From Streptomyces sp. SID9727 (GTDB taxonomy: Bacteria; Actinomycetota; Actinomycetes; Streptomycetales; Streptomycetaceae), in the NCBI RefSeq assembly GCF_010550605.1, contig NZ_JAAGNI010000293.1:1-44210 (forward strand): DNA of 44,210 nt, given 5' to 3'. Shown here in pieces: positions 7,796 through 18,176 of the stretch. The translations under genes and the position numbers were made by a program. The first letter of the stretch is position 1; each line of letters starts with the position of its first letter. The notes beneath the pieces were generated by a model, which had not been told where the DNA came from, did not search any database, and saw only the letters and a list, made by a program, of their open reading frames with translations.

Positions 7796-8976
7796 CAGAC
7801 CGACGCCTCCAGCTCGGCCTCGATCTTGTCGAGCAGCCGGGCCTCGACGTCCGGAAGGCCGATCTGCTGGACCAGCTCGGCGAAGAAGCCGCGCACGACG
7901 AGCCGGCGGGCCTCCTCGGCCGGGATGCCGCGGGACTGGAGGTAGAACAGCTGCTCGTCGTCGAACCGGCCGGTCGCGGAGGCGTGGCCGGCGCCGACGA
8001 TCTCGCCGGTCTCGATCTCCAGGTTCGGCACGGAGTCGACCCGCGCGCCGTCCGTGAGGACGAGGTTGCGGTTCATCTCGTAGGTGTCGGTGCCCTCGGC
8101 GGCGGCCTGGATGAGCACGTCGCCGATCCACACCGCGTGCGCCTCGTCGCCCTGGAGCGCGCCCTTGTAGGCCACGTTCGACTTGCAGTGCGGGGTGTTG
8201 TGGTCGACCAGGAGGCGGTGCTCCTGGTGCTGGCCCTTGTCGGTGAAGTACAGGCCGAACAGCTCGGCCTCGCCGCCGGTGCCCGCGTACGCGATCCGGG
8301 GGTGCAGCCGGACCACGTCGCCGCCGAAGGTGACGACGACGGACTTGAACGAGGCGTCCCGGCCGACCAGCGCGTTGTGCTGGGCGACGTGGACCGCGCG
8401 CTCGTCCCAGTCCTGCACGGAGACGACGGTCAGCTTGGCGCCGTCGCCCAGGACGTAGTCGACGTTGGCGGCGAGCACCGCGTCGCCGGTGTGGTCGATG
8501 ACGACGACGGCCTCGGCGAAGGCGCCCAGCTCCACGACCTGGTGGCCGTAGGCGACACCGCCCTCGCCGTGCACGGCGATCCGGATCGGCTCGGTCAGCA
8601 CGGCCTCCTTCGGCACCGTGACGACGTGGGCCTGCTCGAAGGACGAGTAGGCCTGCGCGGCCACCCGGTCGACCGGCTTGCCGGCCCTGCCCAGCCGGGC
8701 GTCGTCGCGGCCGACGGTCTCGACCACGACGCCCGCGGGGGCCTCGATGGCGACCTTCACACCGCTGCCGGTGGCGGCGGCGGTGCCGTCGTGCAGACCG
8801 CGCAGCCGCTCCAGCGGGGTGAACCGCCACTCCTCCTCGCGGCCGTGCGGGACGGGGAAGTCCGCGACGTCGAAGGACGGGGGCGCGCTCATGCGCGTGG
8901 CGACGGTCGACTCCGCGGCCACCGCGATGGAACCGGCGGTGGTGGACCCCGCGGGGATGTTCTGAGCCTCAGCCAT
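7795..8976 (-). CDS. sufD: SufD Fe-S scaffold subunit
   Basis: 393-residue SufD, partner of SufB in the SufBC2D scaffold, with the right-handed beta-helix core typical of the SufB/SufD family. Recognisable pieces are FPVPHGREEEWRFTPLERL near residue 40, and the C-terminal block with ETGEIVGAGHASATGRFDDEQLFYLQSRG (quoted only in part: AGHASATGRFDDEQLFY). The start is the ATG at 8976; an upstream in-frame TTG (9006) is less likely. It follows sufB after 60 bases, the only real gap in the operon. Confidence 0.93.
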   Translation of the reverse strand: MAEAQNIPAGSTTAGSIAVAAESTVATRMSAPPSFDVADFPVPHGREEEWRFTPLERLRGLHDGTAAATGSGVKVAIEAPAGVVVETVGRDDARLGRAGKPVDRVAAQAYSSFEQAHVVTVPKEAVLTEPIRIAVHGEGGVAYGHQVVELGAFAEAVVVIDHTGDAVLAANVDYVLGDGAKLTVVSVQDWDERAVHVAQHNALVGRDASFKSVVVTFGGDVVRLHPRIAYAGTGGEAELFGLYFTDKGQHQEHRLLVDHNTPHCKSNVAYKGALQGDEAHAVWIGDVLIQAAAEGTDTYEMNRNLVLTDGARVDSVPNLEIETGEIVGAGHASATGRFDDEQLFYLQSRGIPAEEARRLVVRGFFAELVQQIGLPDVEARLLDKIEAELEASV

Positions 8977-9036
8977 GGCTGTCGTAGTGCTCGCTTTCTC
9001 AGTCAAGAACTCTTCGAGGACGCGTTCGGCGGCGGA

Positions 9037-10458
9037 TCAGCCGACGGAACCCTCCATCTGCAGCTCGATCAGCCGGTTGAGCTCCAGGGCGTACTCCATC
9101 GGGAGCTCCTTGGCGATCGGCTCGACGAAGCCGCGCACGATCATCGCCATGGCCTCGAACTCCGTCATGCCGCGGCTCATCAGGTAGAAGAGCTGGTCCT
9201 CGGAGACCTTGGAGACGGTCGCCTCGTGGCCCATCGACACGTCGTCCTCGCGGACGTCCACGTACGGGTAGGTGTCGGACCGGGAGATCGTGTCCACCAG
9301 CAGCGCGTCGCACAGCACGTTGGACTTCGCGCCCGGCGCGCCCTCGCCGATCTCGATCAGACCGCGGTAGGAGGTGCGGCCGCCGCCTCGCGCCACCGAC
9401 TTGGAGACGATGTTGGACGAGGTGTTGGGGGCCATGTGGACCATCTTGGCGCCGGCGTCCTGGTGCTGGCCCTCGCCCGCGAAGGCGATGGACAGGGTCT
9501 CGCCCTTGGCGTGCTCGCCCATCAGGTAGACGGCCGGGTACTTCATGGTGACCTTGGAGCCGATGTTGCCGTCGACCCACTCCATGGTCGCGCCCTCGTA
9601 GGCCACGGCGCGCTTGGTGACCAGGTTGTAGACGTTGTTCGACCAGTTCTGGATCGTCGTGTAGCGGCAGCGGCCGCCCTTCTTCACGATGATCTCGACC
9701 ACGGCGGAGTGCAGCGAGTCGGACGAGTAGATCGGGGCCGTGCAGCCCTCGACGTAGTGGACGTAGGCGTCCTCGTCCACGATGATCAGCGTCCGCTCGA
9801 ACTGGCCCATGTTCTCCGTGTTGATACGGAAGTACGCCTGGAGCGGGATGTCCACGTGGACGCCCTTGGGCACGTAGATGAACGAGCCGCCGGACCACAC
9901 GGCCGTGTTCAGCGAGGCGAACTTGTTGTCGCCGACCGGGATGACGGTGCCGAAGTACTCCTTGAAGAGCTCCTCGTGCTCCTTCAGCGCGGTGTCGGTG
10001 TCGACGAAGATGACGCCCTGCTCCTCCAGGTCCTCGCGGATCTGGTGGTAGACGACCTCGGACTCGTACTGCGCGGCGACACCGGCGACGAGGCGCTGCT
10101 TCTCCGCCTCCGGGATGCCGAGCTTGTCGTAGGTGTTCTTGATGTCCTCGGGCAGGTCGTCCCAGGAGGCCGCCTGCTTCTCCGTCGAGCGGACGAAGTA
10201 CTTGATGTTGTCGAAGTCGATGCCCGACAGGTCGGAGCCCCAGTTCGGCATCGGCTTCTTGCCGAACAGCTTGAGGCCCTTGAGCCGCAGCTTCAGCATC
10301 CACTCGGGCTCGTTCTTCTTCTCCGAGATGTCGCGGACGACAGCCTCGGAGAGGCCGCGCTTGGCCGCCGCGCCTGCCGCGTCGGAGTCGGCCCAGCCGA
10401 ATTCGTACGTGCCCAGCCCCTCGAGCTCAGGGTGGGCAGTCTCCGTGGGGAGCGTCAT
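9037..10458 (-). CDS. sufB: SufB Fe-S scaffold subunit
   Basis: 473-residue SufB, the cluster-building subunit of the SufBCD complex. Typical blocks are the [18 protein letters not shown] region near residue 45, [19 protein letters not shown], and the conserved C-terminal segment [21 protein letters not shown]. The ATG at 10458 is preceded by GGGAGGAA. Its ATG overlaps the TGA of sufR (ATGA), so repressor and scaffold are coupled. No truncation is seen. Confidence 0.95.
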   Translation of the reverse strand: MTLPTETAHPELEGLGTYEFGWADSDAAGAAAKRGLSEAVVRDISEKKNEPEWMLKLRLKGLKLFGKKPMPNWGSDLSGIDFDNIKYFVRSTEKQAASWDDLPEDIKNTYDKLGIPEAEKQRLVAGVAAQYESEVVYHQIREDLEEQGVIFVDTDTALKEHEELFKEYFGTVIPVGDNKFASLNTAVWSGGSFIYVPKGVHVDIPLQAYFRINTENMGQFERTLIIVDEDAYVHYVEGCTAPIYSSDSLHSAVVEIIVKKGGRCRYTTIQNWSNNVYNLVTKRAVAYEGATMEWVDGNIGSKVTMKYPAVYLMGEHAKGETLSIAFAGEGQHQDAGAKMVHMAPNTSSNIVSKSVARGGGRTSYRGLIEIGEGAPGAKSNVLCDALLVDTISRSDTYPYVDVREDDVSMGHEATVSKVSEDQLFYLMSRGMTEFEAMAMIVRGFVEPIAKELPMEYALELNRLIELQMEGSVG

Positions 10459-11264
10459 GCGGGGTTCCTCCCGGCCGTGCTTGCAGATGCTGAATCGGTG
10501 GTCTGTGGGGTGGGGTGTCCGCTGCGCGGAATGTACGTCGTGCACACCCCGTCGCCGTGGGCGATGGTGGCCAGACGCTGCACATGGGTCCCCAGGAGGC
10601 TGGAGAAGATCTCCGTCTCCGCCTCGCACAGCTGCGGGTACTGCTCGGCGACGTGCGCGACCGGGCAGTGGTGCTGGCACAGCTGCTCACCCTGCTGCGG
10701 GCCCGGCGCGCTGCGCGCCGTAGCAGCGTACCCGTCGGCGGACAGCGCCTTGGCCAGCGCCTCCGTACGCGCCTCGGGGTCCGCGGCCTCGATCGCCGCG
10801 CGGTAGGCCGCCGACTGCTCGGCGGTCCTGGCCCGGGCGAACGCCATGACCGCTTCGTCGCCCGCGGTCTCGGCGATCCAGCGCAGGGCGTCCGCGGCGA
10901 GCGTGTCGTAGGACTGGTCGAAGGCGTCCCGGCCGCAGTCGGTGAGGGCGAAGACCTTGGCCGGACGGCCCCGGGTCCGCGCCCCGTACACCCGCTTCTC
11001 GCGGGCCTCGACCACGCCGTCGCAGGCGAGCGCGTCGAGATGGCGCCGGACGGCGGCCTGGGTGAGCCCCAGCCGCTTCGCCAGCTCCGCGACGGTGGAC
11101 GGGCCGTGGTCCAGGATGGACCGCGCGACACGGTTGCGCGTCGAGCGCTCACCGGTCGCGAGTTCCTCCTGAGGAGCCTCGCCCGCGTATTTCACAACGC
11201 CATTGTTGCGTAATTCCTCCGGCCGTGACAACCACGGTCCGAAACGATCAACGGTGCTCTCCAT
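10455..11264 (-). CDS. sufR: SufR-type Fe-S-sensing repressor of the suf operon
   Basis: 269-residue ArsR/DeoR-like winged-helix regulator. The DNA-binding domain is at residues about 42-100 ([21 protein letters not shown]). The C-terminal sensor holds four cysteines, 196, 200, 213 and 241; the 200/213/241 set has the spacing expected for Fe-S ligands in SufR proteins. SufR of Streptomyces is established as a [4Fe-4S] repressor of its own suf operon. The start is the ATG at 11264 (a GTG sits one codon upstream). A TTAGG-N4-CCTAA dyad is only a few bases before the start. It is the first gene of the operon, coupled to sufB. Confidence 0.92.
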   Translation of the reverse strand: MESTVDRFGPWLSRPEELRNNGVVKYAGEAPQEELATGERSTRNRVARSILDHGPSTVAELAKRLGLTQAAVRRHLDALACDGVVEAREKRVYGARTRGRPAKVFALTDCGRDAFDQSYDTLAADALRWIAETAGDEAVMAFARARTAEQSAAYRAAIEAADPEARTEALAKALSADGYAATARSAPGPQQGEQLCQHHCPVAHVAEQYPQLCEAETEIFSSLLGTHVQRLATIAHGDGVCTTYIPRSGHPTPQTTDSASASTAGRNPA

Positions 11265-11267
11265 CAC

Positions 11268-11281
11268 TTAGGGTTACCTAA
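11268..11281. promoter_or_regulatory. Inverted repeat, candidate SufR operator
   Basis: TTAGG (11268-11272) and CCTAA (11277-11281) flank GTTA, making a 14-bp dyad four bases upstream of the sufR ATG. It overlaps where the transcription start of a leaderless or short-leader mRNA would lie. Autorepression by SufR is established for the genus; the identity of this exact site is inferred from position and symmetry. Confidence 0.6.
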
Positions 11282-11317
11282 TCCGGCCCCGGGACGGGGT
11301 CGGCCCCGGCCGCTGCC

Positions 11318-11323
11318 TACACT
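11318..11323 (+). promoter_or_regulatory. Candidate -10 box for leaderless ABC transporter mRNA
   Basis: TACACT ends eight bases before the ATG at 11332, and no Shine-Dalgarno sequence is present, consistent with a leaderless transcript. No good -35 is visible. The box is divergent from sufR, with 67 bases between the two start codons. Confidence 0.4.
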
Positions 11324-11331
11324 CGTCTGCC

Positions 11332-12260
<929 letters not shown>

Positions 12261-12264
<4 letters not shown>

Positions 12265-13028
12265 GCGCCGGTACGTACACCCCCCGGCCGGGCGCGGCCC
12301 CGCTGCCGCGCATGATCGCCGCGCAGACCGCGCTGGAGACCCGGATGCTGCTGCGCAACGGCGAGCAGCTGCTGCTGACCGTGGTCATCCCGACGCTGCT
12401 CCTCGTGCTGTTCAGCTCCGTGGACATCGTGGACACCGGCGCGGGCGAGCCGGTCGACTTCCTCACGCCCGGCGTGCTGGCGCTGGCCGTGATGTCGACC
12501 GCCTTCACCGGCCAGGCCATCGCCACCGGCTTCGAGCGGCGCTACGGGGTGCTCAAGCGGCTCGGCGCGTCGCCGCTGCCCCGCTGGGGGCTGATGACCG
12601 CGAAGACCCTGTCCGTGCTGGTCACCGAGGTCCTCCAGGTGGTCCTGCTGACGGTGATCGCCTTCGCGCTCGGCTGGTCGCCGCACGGCAACCCGTTCGC
12701 CGTGCTGCTGCTCCTGGTGCTGGGGACCGCCGCCTTCTCGGGGCTCGGGCTGCTGATGGCCGGGACGCTGAAGGCGGAGGCGACGCTCGCCGCGGCCAAC
12801 CTGGTCTTCCTGCTCCTCCTGGTGGGCGGCGGGGTGATCGTGCCGCTGGAGAAGTTCCCGGACGCGGTGCAGTCGGTGCTGGGCCTGCTGCCGATCGCGG
12901 CCCTCTCGGACGGGCTGCGGGACGTCCTCCAGCACGGCGCCGGGATGCCGTGGGGCGACCTGGGCATCCTCGCGGTCTGGACGGTGCTGGGGCTCGGCGC
13001 GGCGGCGCGTTTCTTCCGCTGGGAGTGA
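12261..13028 (+). CDS. ABC-2 type exporter permease
   Basis: 255-residue membrane permease of the ABC-2 family, with about six transmembrane segments from residue 35 to 250. The FTGQAIATGFERRYGVLKRLGASPL region (shown here in part: FERRYGVLKRLGASPL) is the typical coupling segment. The ATG at 12261 overlaps the stop of the ATPase gene. It pairs with that ATPase as a two-gene exporter. The gene ends 75 bases before ctaA, with no strong hairpin between, so read-through into ctaA is possible. Confidence 0.88.
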
Positions 13029-13051
13029 GCCCTCAACCGCGCTCCGTCGCC

Positions 13052-13092
13052 GTTACGCGTAACTCGTCCCCCTCGTGAAAGCTTGCACAAGC
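13052..13092. promoter_or_regulatory. Two 12-bp palindromes upstream of ctaA
   Basis: GTTACGCGTAAC (13052-13063) is a perfect 12-bp palindrome. GCTTG-CA-CAAGC (13081-13092) is a second perfect dyad 17 bases further on. They are 41 and 12 bases upstream of the ATG at 13104, with nothing similar elsewhere nearby. They may bind regulators of heme A synthesis; no known site was matched. Confidence 0.4.
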
Positions 13093-13103
13093 GGCGCCCT
13101 ACC

Positions 13104-14117
13104 ATGGTGCGCGTGCCCAAGCTGACCCGAGCCGAAGTCGCTCAAGCCCTGCGCAATCCGCTGCTCTACATCGCCGAGCGCTGGACGCCCGAGCCCAGGA
13201 CGGTGCGCCGCGCGGCCATGTCCGCGGTCGTGATGGCCGTCGTCATCGTCGTGACCGGCGGCGCCGTCCGGCTGACCGGCTCCGGCCTCGGCTGCCCGAC
13301 CTGGCCCAAGTGCACCGACGAGAGCCTGACGGCGACGAGCGCGATGGGCTTCCACGGCGCCATCGAGTTCGGCAACCGGATGCTCACGTACGTGCTGTGC
13401 GCGGCCGTCGGCTGGGCGATCATCGCCGCCCGCTCGGCGAAGCCCTGGCGCCGCGGCGTCACCCGGCTCGGCTGGGTGCAGTTCTGGATCGTGATGGGCA
13501 ACGCGGTGCTCGGCGGCATCGTCGTGCTCGTCGGCCTCAACCCGTACACCGTCGCGGCGCACTTCCTGCTGTCCACCGCGCTGCTCACGGTCGCCCTGAT
13601 GACCTGGCAGCGGATCCGGGAGGGCGACGAGGCGCCGCGCCCGCTGGTCGGCAAGGCGGTCGCGCAGCTGGCCTGGCTGCTGGCGGTCGCGGCGGGGCTC
13701 CTGGTCGCCGTGGGCACGGTGGTCACCGGCGCCGGACGGCACGCGGGCGACTCCAGCGACGTCCACCGCATCCCGATCGACTGGAAGATGGTCGCCCAGC
13801 TGCACGCGGACCTGGCCTGGGTCGTGGTGGCGCTGACCGTCGCGCTCTGGTTCGTCCTGAAGGCCGTGGACGCGCCGATCGGGCCGCTGCACCGGACGCG
13901 TGAGCTGTTCCTGATCCTGATGAGCCAGGGGATCGTGGGCTATGTGCAGTACTTCACCGATACGCCGGAGATCCTGGTCGGCGTGCACATGTTCGGCTCG
14001 TGCCTGGTGTGGATCGGGGTCGTACGCGTCCTGCTGTCGCTGCGGGAGCGGCCGGTGGCCGTCGCCGGGGTGCCGGCACCGGCGGTCGAGCAGGCGGAGC
14101 CCGCCGCGGCTGGCTGA
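13104..14117 (+). CDS. ctaA: Heme A synthase
   Basis: 337-residue CtaA/COX15 membrane enzyme that oxidises the C8 methyl of heme O to give heme A for aa3-type cytochrome oxidase. About eight transmembrane helices are visible. The helix-borne histidines expected to bind heme are present in FHGAIEFGNR, AAHFLLS, LHADLAW and GVHMFGS. The loop Cys pair in GLGCPTWPKC (first extracytoplasmic loop) is the regulatory pair of this class. I chose ATG 13104; a GTG at 13113 lies seven bases after TACCAT and could be a leaderless start giving 334 residues. ctaB, making its substrate, is 0.5 kb away on the other strand. Confidence 0.93.
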   Translation: MVRVPKLTRAEVAQALRNPLLYIAERWTPEPRTVRRAAMSAVVMAVVIVVTGGAVRLTGSGLGCPTWPKCTDESLTATSAMGFHGAIEFGNRMLTYVLCAAVGWAIIAARSAKPWRRGVTRLGWVQFWIVMGNAVLGGIVVLVGLNPYTVAAHFLLSTALLTVALMTWQRIREGDEAPRPLVGKAVAQLAWLLAVAAGLLVAVGTVVTGAGRHAGDSSDVHRIPIDWKMVAQLHADLAWVVVALTVALWFVLKAVDAPIGPLHRTRELFLILMSQGIVGYVQYFTDTPEILVGVHMFGSCLVWIGVVRVLLSLRERPVAVAGVPAPAVEQAEPAAAG

Positions 14118-14125
14118 GGCGCGCG

Positions 14126-14199
14126 CACCGGAAACGGACCGGGGCTCCCGCTCCACGGCTGTACGCCGTCGGAGCGGGAGCCCCGGTCCGTTTCCGGTG
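14126..14199. terminator. Very long bidirectional hairpin between convergent genes
   Basis: A perfect 29-bp stem (14126-14154 with 14171-14199) whose loop folds again as ACGGC-TGTAC-GCCGT. It occupies the whole gap between the ctaA stop (14117) and the convergent gene's stop (14200), so it should end transcription from both sides. Confidence 0.85.
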
Positions 14200-14562
14200 T
14201 CAGGCCGCGTTGGACGGGCCGCCGACCTGGATGCCGGCCATCCGGCTCCACTCGTACGGGCCCGTGCGCACCTTCGCCGCGAACTCGCCGTCGAAGGACT
14301 CGTGGAGCGTGATCCCGGACTTCCGTGCGGCGCTCTCGGCGATCTCGTACGAGGGGGCGACCAGATCGCCCCAGTCGCCGTCCTCGCCCACCAGGACGAT
14401 GCGGGCGCCCATCTGCCCGAGATAGGCGACCTGCCCCTCGGCACCGCCGTGCGCCTTCGCGAAGGCGCCGATCTGCTTGGCCAGCCGGGCCGCCCTGCGC
14501 TCCGCGCGCGCCGCCCGCCTGCCGTCCACCTGCTGGGTCTCAGCTTCTGCCGTCTCTGCCAT
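14200..14562 (-). CDS. Conserved actinobacterial protein of unknown function
   Basis: 120-residue soluble protein with no recognised catalytic motif. The N-terminus (residues 10-35) is Ala/Arg-rich and helical. The rest is mixed, with the blocks QVAYLGQMGARIVLVGEDGDWGDLV and a C-terminal PYEWSRMAGIQVGG (the first quoted here as GARIVLVGEDGDWGDLV). The ATG at 14562 is the only sensible start. It sits between ctaB and ctaA on the ctaB strand but behind a strong ctaB terminator, so it is probably transcribed alone. A role connected with heme A or oxidase assembly is suggested only by position. Confidence 0.75.
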   Translation of the reverse strand: MAETAEAETQQVDGRRAARAERRAARLAKQIGAFAKAHGGAEGQVAYLGQMGARIVLVGEDGDWGDLVAPSYEIAESAARKSGITLHESFDGEFAAKVRTGPYEWSRMAGIQVGGPSNAA

Positions 14563-14595
14563 GGACAGGATGCTACCGGCGGGTAGATCAACCGG

Positions 14596-14639
14596 CGACG
14601 GGCGGGGAGCGTGGCTTGTGCCACGCTCCCCGCCCGTCG
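14596..14639 (-). terminator. ctaB terminator hairpin
   Basis: A perfect 20-bp stem (14596-14615 with 14620-14639) closed by a TTGT loop, 16 bases past the ctaB stop. No T-run follows. Confidence 0.85.
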
Positions 14640-14654
14640 GACGGAGCAGGGGTT

Positions 14655-15602
14655 CTACCGCAGGAAGGGGTCCACCGCCACGGCCACGAAGAGCAGCGAC
14701 ACATAGGTGATCGACCAGTGGAAGAGCCGCATCTCCTTGAGCTTCGCACCCGTCACGCCGGCCTTGGCCCGGCTGAGCAGCCCGTGCGCCTCCCAGAGCC
14801 AGAAGCCGCCGGTCAGCAGCGCCACGGCCGTGTAGAACCAGCCGGTGTAGCCCAGCGGGGTGAGGAGCAGCGACACGGCGACCATCACCCAGCTGTAGGC
14901 GACGATCTGGCGGGCGACCACCCGATTGGACGCGATGACCGGGAGCATGGGGACGCCGACGCGCGCGTAGTCGTCCTTGACCTTCATCGACAGCGGCCAG
15001 TAGTGCGGCGGCGTCCAGAAGAAGATGACGGCGAAGAGGATCACCGCGGCCCAGGACATCTCGTTCGTCACGGCGGACCAGCCGATGAGGACCGGCATGC
15101 AGCCCGCGATGCCGCCCCAGACGATGTTCTGCGCGGTGCGGCGCTTCAGCAGCATCGTGTAGATCACGACGTAGAAGAGCAGGGCGCCCAGCGACAGCGC
15201 CGCCGACAGCCAGTTGACCAGCAGCCCGAACCAGACCGTCGAGACCACCGCGAGGGTGATGCCGAACGCCAGGCACTCGCGCGGGCTCACCATGCCGGTG
15301 ACCAGCGGGCGCTGCGACGTGCGGTCCATCAGCGCGTCGATGTCGCGGTCGATGTACATGTTCAGTGCATTGGCACCGCCGGCGGACAGGTAGCCGCCGA
15401 TGGTGGTAGTGAGCACGAGCCACAGGTCGGGTACACCCTGAGCGGCCAGGAACATCACCGGAACAGTGGTGATCAGCAACAGCTCGATGATCCGAGGCTT
15501 GGTCAGTGCCACGAATGCCTTGACACGGGCCCCGAATGGGCGTTGGCCCCCTGGGCTCGGAGTCAAGGCGACCCCTGCGGGTCGGGACTCGACGGCCGTC
15601 AC
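14655..15602 (-). CDS. ctaB: Protoheme IX farnesyltransferase (heme O synthase)
   Basis: 315-residue UbiA-superfamily prenyltransferase that adds farnesyl to protoheme IX, giving heme O, the substrate of CtaA. It has about nine transmembrane helices. The prenyl-diphosphate/Mg motif is [18 protein letters not shown] (NxxxDxxxD), and the second loop with [15 protein letters not shown] is also present. The GTG at 15602 was chosen: it gives a family-length protein, with AGGGGTG just upstream. Longer in-frame starts enter low-complexity sequence. It is divergent from tkt across a 452-base gap. Confidence 0.93.
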   Translation of the reverse strand: MTAVESRPAGVALTPSPGGQRPFGARVKAFVALTKPRIIELLLITTVPVMFLAAQGVPDLWLVLTTTIGGYLSAGGANALNMYIDRDIDALMDRTSQRPLVTGMVSPRECLAFGITLAVVSTVWFGLLVNWLSAALSLGALLFYVVIYTMLLKRRTAQNIVWGGIAGCMPVLIGWSAVTNEMSWAAVILFAVIFFWTPPHYWPLSMKVKDDYARVGVPMLPVIASNRVVARQIVAYSWVMVAVSLLLTPLGYTGWFYTAVALLTGGFWLWEAHGLLSRAKAGVTGAKLKEMRLFHWSITYVSLLFVAVAVDPFLR

Positions 15603-16054
15603 GCACACCCCTGACAGAGAAATCCCAGCAAGCTCCGGGCGTGAGGGCCCAGTAAAGACTTGCGCGAACCCGACCACTGTAGACGTTGGGGACAGGCCGC
15701 CCTTCGCGGGGGTGGGGTCGTGTTGATGTGGCGCGGACGGCCGCCCCGGCCCGGCCGCGGGCCGTCTCGTACGCACGAGTGACGCACTGGTGTCGGAGGG
15801 TTCGCGCGACCCGTTTCCGAGACCCTCGCAACCGCGCCCGGGGCCGCTCTTCGGAGCGCCCAGGAGTGGGTCTCCGCGCTCATCGGAGAAGCCCATCGGT
15901 GAGCCCTTCCGCTCATACGGGAGGCGGATTCCGCGGGCCGCCCGCACCCTGGTAGGAGCCGGAAAACACGGGTACGGACGGGGGTAGGCTCGACAGCATC
16001 CGGTGCGGTCACAGTCACCGGTCTACAACAGTTGGAGAGGAGCCCTGACTCAGG
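15603..16054. other. Gene-free divergent region between ctaB and tkt
   Basis: 452 bases with no credible gene; the open frames crossing it are composition artefacts. On the tkt side TAGGCT (15985-15990) is a possible -10 box about 65 bases before the GTG, and GGAGAGGAG (16034-16042) is the ribosome site. On the ctaB side TACAGT on the minus strand (15681-15676) is a weaker -10 candidate. No good -35, riboswitch or repeat was recognised. Confidence 0.6.
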
Positions 16055-18142
16055 GTGAGCACCAAGCCGACCACCACAGACCTCCAGTGGACCGAATTGG
16101 ACCAGCGGGCCGTGGACACCGTCCGCGTCCTCGCCGCGGACGCCGTACAGAAAGTCGGAAACGGCCACCCGGGCACGGCGATGAGCCTGGCTCCCGCCGC
16201 GTACACCATCTTCCAGAAGGTGATGCGGCACGATCCGGCGGACGCGGACTGGACCGGCCGCGACCGGTTCGTGCTCTCGGCGGGCCACAGCAGCCTGACC
16301 CTGTACATCCAGCTCTACCTGGCCGGCTACGGCCTGGAGCTGGACGACCTGAAGTCGTTCCGCACCTGGGGCTCCAAGACCCCGGGCCACCCGGAGTACG
16401 GCCACACCACCGGGGTCGAGACGACGACCGGTCCGCTGGGCCAGGGCGTCGCCAACGCGGTGGGCATGGCCATGGCCGCCCGCTACGAGCGCGGTCTGTT
16501 CGACCCGGAGGCGGCCCCGGGCACCTCCCCGTTCGACCACATGGTGTGGGTCGTCGCCGGTGACGGCTGCCTCCAGGAGGGCATCTCGGCCGAGGCGTCC
16601 TCGCTGGCCGGCCACCAGAAGCTGGGCAACCTGGTCCTGCTGTGGGACGACAACCACATCTCCATCGAGGGCGACACGGAGACCGCGGTCTCCGAGGACA
16701 CCGTCAAGCGCTACGAGGCGTACGGCTGGCACGTCCAGCGCGTCGACCAGCTGCCCAACGGCGACCTGGACCCCGAGGGCCTCTACCGCGCGCTGCTGGC
16801 CGCCAAGGCCGAGACCGAGCGCCCGTCGTTCATCGCGGCCCGCTCGATCATCGCCTGGCCCGCCCCGCACGCCCAGAACACCGAGGCGTCGCACGGCTCG
16901 GCGCTCGGCGACGACGAGGTCGCCGCGACCAAGAAGGTGCTCGGCTTCGACCCCGAGAAGTCCTTCGACGTGGCCGACGAGGTCATCGCGCACACCCGCC
17001 GCGCCCTGGACCGGGGCCGCGAGGCGAAGACCGAGTGGCAGCAGGGCTTCGACGCCTGGCGCGCCGCCAATCCCGAGCGCGCCGCCGACTTCGACCGGAT
17101 CGCCGCGGGCGAGCTGCCCAAGGGCTGGGAGGACAGCCTGCCGGTCTTCGAGACGGGCAAGGGTGTCGCCACCCGGGCCGCGTCCGGCAAGGTGCTCCAG
17201 GCGCTCGGCGGGATCATCCCCGAGCTGTGGGGCGGCTCCGCCGACCTGGCCGGTTCGAACAACACCACGATCGACAAGACGTCGTCGTTCCTCCCCGCGG
17301 GCAACTCGCTGCCGGAGGCGGACCCGTACGGCCGCACGATCCACTTCGGCATCCGCGAGCACGCCATGGCCGCCGCCATGAACGGCATCGCGCTGCACGG
17401 CAACACCCGCGTCTACGGCGGCACCTTCCTGGTGTTCTCCGACTACATGCGCAACGCCGTGCGCCTGTCCGCGCTGATGCACCTGCCGGTGACCTACGTG
17501 TGGACGCACGACTCGATCGGCCTCGGCGAGGACGGTCCGACCCACCAGCCGGTCGAGCACCTGGCCTCGCTGCGTGCCATCCCGGGCCTCAACGTCGTGC
17601 GCCCGGCCGACGCCAACGAGACCGCCATCGCGTGGCGCGAGATCCTGCGCCGCTACACCAAGGTGTTCGGCGAGGGCGCCCCGCACGGGCTGGCGCTGAC
17701 CCGCCAGGGCGTGCCGACGTACGAGGCGAACGAGGACGCGGCCAAGGGCGGCTACGTCCTGTTCGACGCCGAGGGCGGCGAGCCGCAGGTCGTGCTGATC
17801 GGTACGGGCTCCGAGGTCCAGCTCGCCGTCGAGGCGCGCGAGGAGCTCCAGGCGGCCGGAATTCCGACCCGTGTGGTCTCGATGCCGTGTGTCGAGTGGT
17901 TCGAGGAGCAGGATCAGGGTTACAAGGACAGCGTTCTGCCGCCGTCGGTCAAGGCGCGCGTGGCCGTCGAGGCGGGCATCGCCCTGACCTGGTACCGGTA
18001 CGTGGGGGACGCCGGCCGGATCGTCTCGCTGGAGCACTTCGGCGCTTCGGCGGACGCGAAGGTCCTGTTCCGCGAGTTCGGCTTCACCGGCGAGAACGTC
18101 GCCGCGGCCGCCCGGGAATCCCTCGCCGCCGTCACGCGCTGA
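16055..18142 (+). CDS. tkt: Transketolase
   Basis: 695-residue ThDP-dependent transketolase linking pentose phosphate and glycolytic sugars. The N-terminal [16 protein letters not shown] segment is the sugar-binding loop. The ThDP/Mg motif is GDGCLQEG...[13 protein letters not shown] (residues about 168-205). The pyrimidine domain contains the FGIREHAM element with the catalytic Glu (about 430). The C-terminal transketolase domain is complete. The GTG at 16055 lies 12 bases after GGAGAGGAG, a slightly long spacing. It is the first gene of the operon tkt-tal-zwf-opcA-pgl, with 34 bases to tal. Confidence 0.96.
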   Translation: MSTKPTTTDLQWTELDQRAVDTVRVLAADAVQKVGNGHPGTAMSLAPAAYTIFQKVMRHDPADADWTGRDRFVLSAGHSSLTLYIQLYLAGYGLELDDLKSFRTWGSKTPGHPEYGHTTGVETTTGPLGQGVANAVGMAMAARYERGLFDPEAAPGTSPFDHMVWVVAGDGCLQEGISAEASSLAGHQKLGNLVLLWDDNHISIEGDTETAVSEDTVKRYEAYGWHVQRVDQLPNGDLDPEGLYRALLAAKAETERPSFIAARSIIAWPAPHAQNTEASHGSALGDDEVAATKKVLGFDPEKSFDVADEVIAHTRRALDRGREAKTEWQQGFDAWRAANPERAADFDRIAAGELPKGWEDSLPVFETGKGVATRAASGKVLQALGGIIPELWGGSADLAGSNNTTIDKTSSFLPAGNSLPEADPYGRTIHFGIREHAMAAAMNGIALHGNTRVYGGTFLVFSDYMRNAVRLSALMHLPVTYVWTHDSIGLGEDGPTHQPVEHLASLRAIPGLNVVRPADANETAIAWREILRRYTKVFGEGAPHGLALTRQGVPTYEANEDAAKGGYVLFDAEGGEPQVVLIGTGSEVQLAVEAREELQAAGIPTRVVSMPCVEWFEEQDQGYKDSVLPPSVKARVAVEAGIALTWYRYVGDAGRIVSLEHFGASADAKVLFREFGFTGENVAAAARESLAAVTR

Positions 18143-18176
18143 CGCCTGTATACGACTAGTAGGAGATGCATTTCTC

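Noticed and set aside
14200..15831. Long minus-strand frame joining the 120-residue protein to sequence across ctaB
   Set aside because: It crosses the 20-bp ctaB terminator and the ctaB gene in another frame. The family-like protein begins at the ATG 14562.
15603..16054. Riboswitch or small RNA gene in the large ctaB-tkt gap
   Set aside because: No known aptamer signature or strong terminator-like hairpin was found. Only weak promoter elements are visible.
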